Shown: one piece after another, positions 57,348-64,000 of the stretch
Position numbering within the stretch: the first letter of the stretch is position 1
How the letters are laid out: each line of letters opens with the position of its first letter
Assembly (NCBI GenBank): GCA_934120635.1
Contig: CAKOUR010000005.1
Location: forward strand, 27,533 to 91,532
DNA length: 64,000 nucleotides
Direction of reading: 5' to 3'
DNA from: an uncultured Bacilli bacterium
GTDB lineage: Bacteria > Bacillota_I > Bacilli_A > RF39 > UBA660
Made by a program: the position numbers and the translations under genes
Notes under the pieces: model-generated
What the model saw: only the letters and a program-made list of their open reading frames with translations
What the model was told of the DNA's origin: nothing
Databases searched by the model: none

Positions 57348-57815
57348 GTGGGAGATAAGTTAAAGGGAAAAAAATTAAATATTTCTTTTGATAAGGAAGT
57401 TTCGAATAAGAAGAGTGCAGTGAAAAGGGGAACAATTTCTTTTGAAGGTTCACCTAGAGCAGGAGAAAAAAAGCAAAAAAAAGTAAATCAATCTGAAACA
57501 AAATTAAAGATAAAGAGTAGGAAACTTAAGTCTGGAAAAAAAGAATCTTCTAGTTTTGAAGAAGATAATTTTAAAGTTAGAAAAAGAAAAATTTCTACAA
57601 AAGAATTTAAGAAAAATGATGTGTCTGAAGAGGTATTAGACAAAGCAGAAGCAATTGAAGATGAAAAAATAGAAAATGAGGAAACAATGTCAATTGCTGT
57701 TGTCTTAGTTATTTTGTTTGTATGTTTTCTTGTTGGAATTTTATTGGGCTATCTTTTATATCATATTGCTATTAATAGTAGTAATGCACTATTGATTATT
57801 CAGAATTTATTTTAA
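57348..57815 (+). CDS. Hypothetical basic protein with C-terminal membrane span, 155 aa
   Basis: Not recognised. The first 105 residues are hydrophilic, lysine- and serine-rich and probably disordered. One membrane span (about residues 114-140, IAVVLVILFVCFLVGILLGY) lies close to the end, leaving a short outer tail. GTG start 57348 is supported by GAGGAG upstream. With a promoter and terminator of its own it is monocistronic. The charged-tail layout could bind nucleic acid or acidic partners at the membrane; this is only inference. Confidence 0.6.
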   Translation: MGDKLKGKKLNISFDKEVSNKKSAVKRGTISFEGSPRAGEKKQKKVNQSETKLKIKSRKLKSGKKESSSFEEDNFKVRKRKISTKEFKKNDVSEEVLDKAEAIEDEKIENEETMSIAVVLVILFVCFLVGILLGYLLYHIAINSSNALLIIQNLF

Positions 57816-57845
57816 GATTTAGATTTACACGTTGGTGTAAATGTT

Positions 57846-57884
57846 AAAAGCAAATGTAACCATATATGCTACATTTGCTTTTTG
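57846..57884 (+). terminator. Terminator after the 57348 gene
   Basis: AAAAGCAAATGTA (57846-57858) pairs exactly with TACATTTGCTTTT (57870-57882), T tract to 57883. Confidence 0.9.
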
Positions 57885-57945
57885 TTGATTGACTTCTTAA
57901 CGTTAAATAAGTATTCTTTTTTATATCTGATGGAGGTATTATTTA

Positions 57946-58308
57946 ATGAAGAATGCAGCTTATTTTTTGATGTTGTTTGAGCAGCTGAATTTAGAAAATC
58001 AAAAAAATTTTTTAAGAAACATTTTTTCTTTTCAATTTGTTTCGGAATATAATATTTCAATAGTTAAAGATAGTATAATTTTTGATTTGTATGTTTCAAA
58101 TGTCTTTTATCGTTTTATTTTTCGTTTAAAGAAAGATGATTCAAAGTTTTATGTTTTAAAAAAAGAAATGAATAGGATTAAAATTTTTATTATTTGGGTG
58201 AAAAATTATGGGCAAAGTTTTGAAAAGTATTCTTTTGATGTTTTAAGTAATGTTTTTTTGGATGGGGATAATGGTGAAGTTGATAGTTTATTTTCTAATT
58301 TTTCATGA
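57946..58308 (+). CDS. Hypothetical protein, 120 aa
   Basis: Not recognised. A predicted soluble, helix-rich protein (MKNAAYFLMLFEQLNLENQK, FIFRLKKDD, KIFIIWVKNYGQSFEKYSFD) with an acidic end. RBS GATGGAGG precedes ATG 57946. Its last 14 bases overlap the 3' end of tmcAL on the other strand. Confidence 0.6.
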   Translation: MKNAAYFLMLFEQLNLENQKNFLRNIFSFQFVSEYNISIVKDSIIFDLYVSNVFYRFIFRLKKDDSKFYVLKKEMNRIKIFIIWVKNYGQSFEKYSFDVLSNVFLDGDNGEVDSLFSNFS

Positions 58309-59443
58309 TAGGTTTTTTATTATATTCGTTTAAAATAAGCTTTTGATTGATTGGAAGGTAATAAATTGATGATGCTCTATGTTCTAAATCTAATGTTTGA
58401 GAAAATTTTTTTTGATAAGAAGTGATGATGGGGATTTTGATTTCTTTTTTTAATTGATTTAAGTAATTTCTTCCAGATGTATTAAAACCTAAAATTTTTA
58501 TGTAATCAATTTTAATTTTTTTTGCTTCTTCCTTGGTAAATGATGTTAGAATATGTACTAACATACGATTTATTTTGTTATAGGTATAGCGTTTTGTTTT
58601 TACTTTTTCAATTAATTCTTGCCAACTATTTGTATTAATTATTTCTTTTTTTAGTCTATTTTCAATTCCTTCATCTACTGTTTGATAAATTGACAAGTCT
58701 TCTTCTGATATTATTTTATATTTTAGATAGGGGAAATAATTTTCTAAAGTTAGATTTTTGTACAAATATTTCTCTGTATTCTTTGGAATATATGAAGAAA
58801 TTGATTGATTTTCTTGAATTTTTTTTCGAATTAAGGAAGCACTAGCAATATTTGTTGTTGTTTCTGTTTCATAGTATGAACCAATTCGTTTTATTGTTAT
58901 TGGAATAATTGGATAGTTATTTTTTATTATTTCTTTTATGTAGGAAATTCCTAATAAGTCATTTGGTTCGGAAATGGTGTATCCTAAAATATCTTTAAGA
59001 GCTTTGCTTAATGCTGTTGGGTAGTTAATTCCTGTTTTTAAATAGTCTTTTACTTTTTCTTGATATTTTTTATTAGTAAGTTGTGTTTTTGCAATATTTG
59101 ATAATTTATCTATTTCGTTTGATTCACTTCCAAATACTAAAATATTTATTTTTAAGTAATTTAAAATTTTTAAAGCTCCATTAGCAAATATATCTGCAGA
59201 TTGTGTGGCGTATGGGAATGGTAATTCTACAACAAGATCAATATTATTTTCTAAACTTATTTTTGTTTTGTCCCATTTATTTAAGATAGAAACATCTCCT
59301 CTTTCTGTGAAAACTGTATTAGTTATAAGGATTATTAAAGAATTTGGATATGTTTTTTTGATTTTATTGATTTGATAGATGTGCCCTAGGTGGATAGGGT
59401 TATATTCTCCAATAATTCCTATTATTTGTTTTTTTTCATTCAT
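58295..59443 (-). CDS. tmcAL: tRNA(Met) cytidine acetate ligase TmcAL (YlbM)
   Basis: Makes N4-acetylcytidine at the wobble base of elongator tRNA(Met) from acetate and ATP. The 382-residue protein begins IGIIGEYNPIHLGHIYQI (HIGH-like nucleotidyl-transfer motif), then TERGDVSILNKWDKT, ELPFPYATQSADIFA and the C-terminal helical domain ending KKPI. AAGAAGGAT precedes ATG 59443. In Bacillus ylbM lies elsewhere on the chromosome. Confidence 0.95.
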   Translation of the reverse strand: MNEKKQIIGIIGEYNPIHLGHIYQINKIKKTYPNSLIILITNTVFTERGDVSILNKWDKTKISLENNIDLVVELPFPYATQSADIFANGALKILNYLKINILVFGSESNEIDKLSNIAKTQLTNKKYQEKVKDYLKTGINYPTALSKALKDILGYTISEPNDLLGISYIKEIIKNNYPIIPITIKRIGSYYETETTTNIASASLIRKKIQENQSISSYIPKNTEKYLYKNLTLENYFPYLKYKIISEEDLSIYQTVDEGIENRLKKEIINTNSWQELIEKVKTKRYTYNKINRMLVHILTSFTKEEAKKIKIDYIKILGFNTSGRNYLNQLKKEIKIPIITSYQKKFSQTLDLEHRASSIYYLPINQKLILNEYNKKPIMKN

Positions 59444-59584
59444 TAGAATCCTTCTTTCTTGTTTTTATTAAAGTATAACATATATGTTATAATATTGAAA
59501 AAATTTTTATGTTAATAGTTAGTGGTGTTATTTTTAGAATTTAAAATGGAAGGGTTACTTTTTTTATTTCAATTTTTCATAAGT

Positions 59585-59628
59585 TGCAAAAAAATAAATC
59601 TAGTGTTATAATTTTTCACGTGGAAAGA
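59585..59628 (+). promoter_or_regulatory. LTA synthase promoter with a parS-like palindrome at the start site
   Basis: TTGCAA (59585-59590), 17-bp spacer, extended TGTTATAAT with TATAAT at 59608-59613. TTTTTCACGTGGAAAG (59613-59628) follows directly and matches the parS sequence at 13 of 16 positions, keeping TTTCACGTGGAA. Predicted transcription start about 59620 is inside it. It may be a weak ParB site or an operator for another regulator. Confidence 0.6.
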
Positions 59629-59637
59629 AGGATGTAA

Positions 59638-61677
59638 ATGAAAAAATTAAATTTTTCTAAAAAAAATATTTTGAAAAAAATAGATAAAATAAAAAATTTT
59701 TTTAAAGAACATTATATTGTTTTTTTTCAAAAAGTACCATTGCTTTTTTGCTTTGTTATAACATCTTTGTTGAATACTTTATTGCTTCGTATTATTACTA
59801 TTGGTAATTTTACTTATTTGAAGCCTTTGTTTATGGATTTGGGTATGATATTGATTTTTTCTTCTCTTATGTTTTTGTTTAAGAAAGAAAAAAGTCAAAA
59901 AAAATATTTAGTTGGTTTATCTATTTTTACAACAATTGTTTTGATTATTCATTCTGTTTATTATACTTATTATGATTCTTTTGCTTCGATTTCTTTACTT
60001 GCTACATCTGCTTTTGTTGTTGATGTTGGTGATGCTGTTGTTAAAAAGGTACTAAAATTAACAGATTTGTTATATTTGTGGCAACCTGTTTTTGTATATT
60101 TTTATTATATGAAGGAAAAGAAGAAAAATTTAAATTCTAAGAAAAATATTAATCCTGTTGATCGTAAGTTTTCTTTTATTAATTTATTTGTAACTGGTAT
60201 TTTAGTTTTAATTTTAACTGGATTTACTGTTACTCCTACTGAATGGAGTAGGTTTGGTAAAATGTGGAATAGGGAGTCTGTGGTTTCCAGTTTTGGTGTT
60301 TATACTTATCAAATAAATGATATTTTTCAAAGTTTGGAACCAAAAATTAATAATTTATTTGGTCATGATAAAGCATTAAAAAAAGTAACTGATTATTATT
60401 CATCAAATTCTTCTAGTGATAGTGAGTCTAAGAATGAGTATAGTAATATTTTTGAAGGTAAAAATGTAATAGTTATTCATGCTGAGAGTCTACAAACTAT
60501 AGCTTTAAATCGTTCTTTTAATGGTGTTGAAGTTACACCTACTTTGAATCGGTTAGCTAAAGAAGGAATCTATTTTGATAATTATTATTCTGAAGTTGGT
60601 GTTGGAACGAGTAGTGATGCTGAATTTACTTTTAGTACTTCATTGATGCCATCATCTAATGGTACTGTTTTTGTTAATTACTTTGATAGACAATATCAAA
60701 CTATCCAGAAAGCCTTTAAAAATAAGGGATATTATACCTTTAGTATGCATGGTAATACTGGAGACTTCTGGAATCGCTCAACAATGCATAAAAATATGGG
60801 ATATGATAAATTTTATAGTAAAAGTTCGTTTAAGATTGATGAAACTATTGGGCTTGGTCTTAGTGATAAATCATTTTTTAAACAGGCTGTTCCTAAGATT
60901 CAAGAAATTTCAAAAAATGGTAAACCTTTTTATGGTACTTTGATAACTTTAACTAATCATACTCCGTGGAGTGATTTAAAATTAATGGATGATTATGATA
61001 CAACTTGGAAAGTTGAAGTAGATGGTCAAGAAATTATAAGAGATTATTTAAATGGTACAACTCTTGGAGATTATTTTCGTTCTGTCCATTATATGGATCA
61101 AGCTTTTGAACAATTTATTAATGATATGGATGCAACAGGATTACTTGATAATACAGTGATTGTTATTTATGGGGATCATGATGCTAGAATAAGTAAGAAA
61201 AATTATAATTTAATGTATAATTATGATCCATATACTGATTCTCTTAAGGAAGAAGGAGATGAGGGATATGTTGATTATGATGATTATCAATATAAATTAG
61301 ATAAAAAGGTACCTTTTATTATTTGGACAAAAGATAAAAAGGTAACGAAAAAAGTTTCTACTGCTACTGGTATGATAGATGCTTATCCTATTTTAGCTAA
61401 TTTATTTGGTGTTGAAAATAGTCAATTTCAATTAGGACATGATGTTTTAGGTAATTCTGATGATGATAATACAGTTGCTTTTATTGATTCTTCTTATGTT
61501 ACTAATAAGATTTACTATAATGGTCAAAATGGAGAATTTTATTCTGTTAATGGAGATGCTGTTGATTCGGATTATATTACTAATAATTCAAAACATGTTG
61601 ATGATTTAATAGATATTTCTAATGATATTATTACTTATGATTTAGTTAAGGAAATTAGTAATAAATCTAAAAAATAG
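59638..61677 (+). CDS. Lipoteichoic acid synthase family protein (LtaS-like)
   Basis: Polymerises glycerol phosphate from phosphatidylglycerol onto a lipid anchor. 679 residues: five N-terminal membrane spans (about 35-215) then an extracellular sulfatase-fold domain. Catalytic residues are visible: metal-binding Glu in VIVIHAESLQ, nucleophile Thr in GVGTSSDAEFTF (LtaS GKTSDSEF), W in GDFWNRS, and Asp-His in IYGDHDARIS. A basic N-terminal tail precedes the first span. RBS AAAGAAGGATG. No LtaA-like flippase neighbour. Confidence 0.93.
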   Translation: MKKLNFSKKNILKKIDKIKNFFKEHYIVFFQKVPLLFCFVITSLLNTLLLRIITIGNFTYLKPLFMDLGMILIFSSLMFLFKKEKSQKKYLVGLSIFTTIVLIIHSVYYTYYDSFASISLLATSAFVVDVGDAVVKKVLKLTDLLYLWQPVFVYFYYMKEKKKNLNSKKNINPVDRKFSFINLFVTGILVLILTGFTVTPTEWSRFGKMWNRESVVSSFGVYTYQINDIFQSLEPKINNLFGHDKALKKVTDYYSSNSSSDSESKNEYSNIFEGKNVIVIHAESLQTIALNRSFNGVEVTPTLNRLAKEGIYFDNYYSEVGVGTSSDAEFTFSTSLMPSSNGTVFVNYFDRQYQTIQKAFKNKGYYTFSMHGNTGDFWNRSTMHKNMGYDKFYSKSSFKIDETIGLGLSDKSFFKQAVPKIQEISKNGKPFYGTLITLTNHTPWSDLKLMDDYDTTWKVEVDGQEIIRDYLNGTTLGDYFRSVHYMDQAFEQFINDMDATGLLDNTVIVIYGDHDARISKKNYNLMYNYDPYTDSLKEEGDEGYVDYDDYQYKLDKKVPFIIWTKDKKVTKKVSTATGMIDAYPILANLFGVENSQFQLGHDVLGNSDDDNTVAFIDSSYVTNKIYYNGQNGEFYSVNGDAVDSDYITNNSKHVDDLIDISNDIITYDLVKEISNKSKK

Positions 61678-61705
61678 TAAATGATATCTATAATAAGAGA
61701 GGTTA

Positions 61706-61862
61706 AAGACTTTGAAAATAACATCTAAATTTTTAGATGTTATTTTCAGGTCTTATAATATTTTAAAATAGTAAAAATTAAAGTATCGTTAAAATTTAAA
61801 ATTAATATTTTATAATTAGTGTAATAATTACTTTAAATTTAGGTTCTCTCAAATTTGATGAG
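61706..61862. repeat. Long hairpin plus decayed repeat element, copy 2
   Basis: GAAAATAACATCTAAA (61714-61729) pairs perfectly with its complement at 61732-61747 around 2 nt, with outer AAGAC/GTCTT. A tract of Ts is lacking. The segment from ACATCTAAA (61721) to GGTTCTCTCAAATTTGATG (61842-61860) resembles 9956-10094 in end motifs and spacing. It lies between convergent ltaS-like and srtB. Confidence 0.5.
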
Positions 61863-61903
61863 TAATTTAAAATGATTAATTTTTTGTTTAAATATGAATA
61901 TAT

Positions 61904-62893
61904 TTATTTGCTTTCTATTTTTATTAATTTTGCGTGTACGGCTACTCTTTTTGTTCCTGTATCATCACAAGTTGATAATGTTATTATTTTATCTGTATAA
62001 TTTAAGTCTACATTAAAGTTTTTTATACTTCTATTTTTGAGTGTGTTTAAAAAATTTTGATAATTATCTATTGAATTGAATACTGATTGTAAATAATCTG
62101 TTGTAGGAGTTATTTTGTATACTGAAAAAATTTGCCAAATAGAATTTGAAGTTTTTGTTGATAATTTAATGTATTGATTATTTTTATGATTAAACCATTT
62201 TTTGTTTAACATATATGGAATGGAACCAAACATGGTTCTATTAACTAGGTTATGACCATATATAATTGTATTGTTATTTAAATTTTCCATATCATTTCTA
62301 TAATCCGCAAAAATCCAACCTATGTTTGTTTTTCTTTTGTAAAAGTCATGTTCTAAATAAAAATTATTATCTTCGTGTTGTACTATAGGATAATTTATGT
62401 TTGTTCCATTTACTTGAATCCATCCAACTGTTTCATTATTTTTACTTATATAATAGTTTAAGTTTACATTAATAAAGTTTGTGTTTATGTAGTTAGGATC
62501 AGTCTTTGATCCCTTTTCTTGTTTTATATTTGTAGTTAAATCTTGATATTGATTAGGAACATCTTCTTTTATCTCTTCTTTTGTTTGATTTATGCTATTT
62601 GTAAAGTTTTTTGATCTTTCATTTTGTACATACCATCTAGTTAATATAAAAATACTTATAAGGTAAGTTGTTATGGAAAGAGTTGTAATAATAATTGGTA
62701 TGAAATTTTTTTCTAATTTTTTTACTTCTTGTGAAGTATTTTTTTTTCCAAAAATAAACTTAATACCATCAATAATGTATTTTGGAATAATGCTTATTAT
62801 AGTTATTAATCCAATAATTGTGTATTTTATGCAATAGTAAGGTAATTTTGTGATAAATATAATTCCTATAAAAAGATAATGTATTAATTTCAT
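61904..62893 (-). CDS. srtB: Class B sortase
   Basis: Transpeptidase that anchors surface proteins to the cell wall. 329 residues. Three N-terminal hydrophobic stretches (about 5-20, 24-45 and 68-90) are more than the single anchor usual in SrtB. The catalytic domain has VGWIQVNGTNINYPIVQ, FADYRND, IIYGHN (His), ITLSTCDDTG (Cys) and TKRVAVHAKL (Arg). GAGGGAGT precedes ATG 62893. No LPXTG/NPQTN-bearing substrate is visible in this window. Confidence 0.9.
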   Translation of the reverse strand: MKLIHYLFIGIIFITKLPYYCIKYTIIGLITIISIIPKYIIDGIKFIFGKKNTSQEVKKLEKNFIPIIITTLSITTYLISIFILTRWYVQNERSKNFTNSINQTKEEIKEDVPNQYQDLTTNIKQEKGSKTDPNYINTNFINVNLNYYISKNNETVGWIQVNGTNINYPIVQHEDNNFYLEHDFYKRKTNIGWIFADYRNDMENLNNNTIIYGHNLVNRTMFGSIPYMLNKKWFNHKNNQYIKLSTKTSNSIWQIFSVYKITPTTDYLQSVFNSIDNYQNFLNTLKNRSIKNFNVDLNYTDKIITLSTCDDTGTKRVAVHAKLIKIESK

Positions 62894-63044
62894 TTTATCA
62901 TACTCCCTCTAACTATTCTTTTATAATTATTATAGCATAATATAATATAATTTTTTCTTTTTATTGAATAATTTAACTTTTATTTCTATTTGTTTGACTC
63001 TTTTTTTTATTTACTTTATGTTTTTTAGAATTTAAATTGAAATA

Positions 63045-63073
63045 TTGCACTTTAAGTGAAAAATGTGTATAAT
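63045..63073 (+). promoter_or_regulatory. Promoter of ntdP
   Basis: TTGCAC (63045-63050), 17-bp spacer, TATAAT (63068-63073) with an upstream TG, 25 nt before the start codon. Confidence 0.8.
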
Positions 63074-63098
63074 TGGTGTGAGTTGGAGGTGAATGATT

Positions 63099-63698
63099 AT
63101 GGATGATATAAAGATAGGTGATAAATTAGAAATACATTGTTATAAGCATAATGGTCATTTACATCGTCAATGGGATGAAGCTGTTCTTTTAGAAGTTCAT
63201 GATGATTATATGATTTTTGGTAATAATTGTACAACTGTTGTTGATAGTGATGGTCAAGTATGGAATACTAAAGAACCTGCTATTTTATTCTTTTTTAAGG
63301 ATAGATGGTTTAATATTATAGGTCAGTTAAAAGATTATGGTATTTATTTTTATTGTAATATTGCTACTCCTTTTTTAATTGATGATCATGTTATAAAGTA
63401 TATTGACTATGATTTGGACTTGAGAGTTTTTCCTAATGGTAGTTTTAAGATTTTAGATCGAATGGAATATAAGTTTCATAAGAAACAAATGCATTATTCT
63501 AATCGTTTAGATTTTATTTTACGATATGAACTTGGAAGTTTAATTGATATTGTTAGAAAAAAAGATTTTCCTTTTAATAAAGATGTGATTGAAAATTATT
63601 ATCAAAAATATATTGAACTTACTGAAAAGTCAGATTTTGAAAAAGTGAAAGAATTTGATAAGAGTGATAAGATTTTAGAAGATAAATTTAATAATTAA
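63099..63698 (+). CDS. ntdP: Nucleoside tri-/diphosphatase NtdP (DUF402)
   Basis: Matches B. subtilis NtdP/YgaC (176 aa) along its length: LEIHCYKHNGHLHRQWDEAV (Bacillus VQIHSYKHNGSIHRMWEE), TVVDSDGQVWNTKEPAILFF, WFNIIGQLKDYGIYFYCNIA and IKYIDYDLDLRVFPNG. The enzyme hydrolyses nucleoside tri- and diphosphates. The 199-residue protein has an extra C-terminal helix. ATG 63099 is 6-7 nt after GGAGGTGA; the alternative ATG 63093 is too close. Confidence 0.92.
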   Translation: MDDIKIGDKLEIHCYKHNGHLHRQWDEAVLLEVHDDYMIFGNNCTTVVDSDGQVWNTKEPAILFFFKDRWFNIIGQLKDYGIYFYCNIATPFLIDDHVIKYIDYDLDLRVFPNGSFKILDRMEYKFHKKQMHYSNRLDFILRYELGSLIDIVRKKDFPFNKDVIENYYQKYIELTEKSDFEKVKEFDKSDKILEDKFNN

Positions 63699-63804
63699 AT
63701 ATTATATATTATTATTATATAATTATTATTACATATTTAAAACATAATATTTTTTGATTTATTTGTCTAAAATGCAAAAAAAAATAAAAAAATGTTGAAA
63801 ACTG

Positions 63805-63962
63805 TTGACATTAACTAATTGATTTGATATATTTGATATGCACTTGCGAAAAACATGTATTAAATATTTAATTTATATGTATATTGCTAGTGTGTATACG
63901 ATAATAAATAAATCAAAAAAGTTAAATTTACTATTGACTTTGATTTAAAACTTTGTTATAGT
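63805..63962 (+). promoter_or_regulatory. Tandem strong promoters, probable rRNA operon start
   Basis: P1: TTGACA (63805-63810), 17 bp, TATATT (63828-63833). P2: TTGACT (63934-63939), 17 bp, TATAGT (63957-63962). Very AT-rich sequence upstream could act as UP elements. The last bases (TTGATGTTCTTTGAA) resemble the leader of Bacillota 16S genes ('...GTTCTTTGAAAACT'). The 16S gene itself would lie beyond the window. Confidence 0.6.
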
Positions 63963-64000
63963 ATATGTTGTCTTTGAAAAAAAGATTGATGTTCTTTGAA

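Noticed and set aside
1..64000. Mollicute code (TGA = Trp)
   Set aside because: Conserved tryptophans are TGG and TGA acts as stop where the next gene starts (dut-metG, rsmI-pth), so the standard bacterial code fits.

Overview
The window is the replication-origin region of a very AT-rich, low-GC Gram-positive chromosome (Bacillota, Bacilli-like). It reads with the standard bacterial code: TGG is used for Trp, and TGA closes genes, for example at the dut-metG overlap. The gene order is a shortened version of the Bacillus subtilis origin region. Spore genes (bofA, ricT/yaaT, spoVT, yabG, veg, spoVG, yabP, yabQ), a lipoteichoic acid synthase, a class B sortase and pyruvate:ferredoxin oxidoreductase suggest an anaerobic, spore-forming or recently spore-forming monoderm, perhaps an uncultured gut Bacilli lineage. 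I cannot name a species.

Layout. 1-0.25 kb: the 3' end of a HerA-like ATPase gene. 0.25-2.4 kb: a bipartite oriC, with DnaA-box clusters on both sides of dnaA. 2.4-9.9 kb: dnaN, a comK homologue (preceded by three 10-bp-phased Spo0A-type boxes), recF, gyrB, gyrA. 9.9-11.6 kb: a gene-poor segment with four parS sites, each followed at 4-7 bp by a DnaA box, a decayed IS200-type transposase gene, a compact SRP RNA and a LexA-type box. 11.6-21.7 kb: dnaX-ybaB-recR-bofA, holB-ricT-trmN6-rsmI-pth, mfd. 21.7-31.5 kb: accessory and stress genes (DUF2207 C-terminal protein, HAD phosphatase, Mbeg1-like hydrolase, zinc alcohol dehydrogenase, hsp20 with a CIRCE-like operator, CorA, TSCPD protein, spoVT, a YfhO-family protein on the minus strand). 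31.8-32.2 kb: an unrecognised, highly structured RNA of about 360 nt with its own promoter and terminator. 32.3-39.6 kb: dut-metG, tatD, a lysozyme-like wall protein, rsmA, yabG-veg-spoVG-yabP-yabQ-divIC. 39.6-42.9 kb: tilS-ftsH, inverted. 43-50.4 kb: two orphan genes, parA-parB, csp, ygjV, serS, gmk, a GNAT. 50.5-53.1 kb: an unfamiliar minus-strand operon of two DUF1292-like proteins and a long Q-rich tail-anchored coiled-coil protein. 53.2-63.7 kb: PFOR, orphans, tmcAL, LTA synthase, srtB, ntdP. The last 200 bases carry two strong tandem promoters that look like the start of an rRNA operon.

How it fits together. Initiation (DnaA, DnaA boxes), clamp and topology (DnaN, GyrAB), clamp loading (DnaX, HolB) and segregation (ParA/ParB with parS) are all encoded within 46 kb of the origin. 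Developmental control is layered onto this: Spo0A-type boxes at comK, a BofA homologue, RicT, SpoVT, and the spore coat/cortex genes yabG, yabP and yabQ. The most unusual signals are the repeated parS-DnaA-box modules, the orphan structured RNA, the phased Spo0A boxes before comK and the DUF1292/tail-anchored operon. All family assignments were made by reading the sequence; no database search was run.
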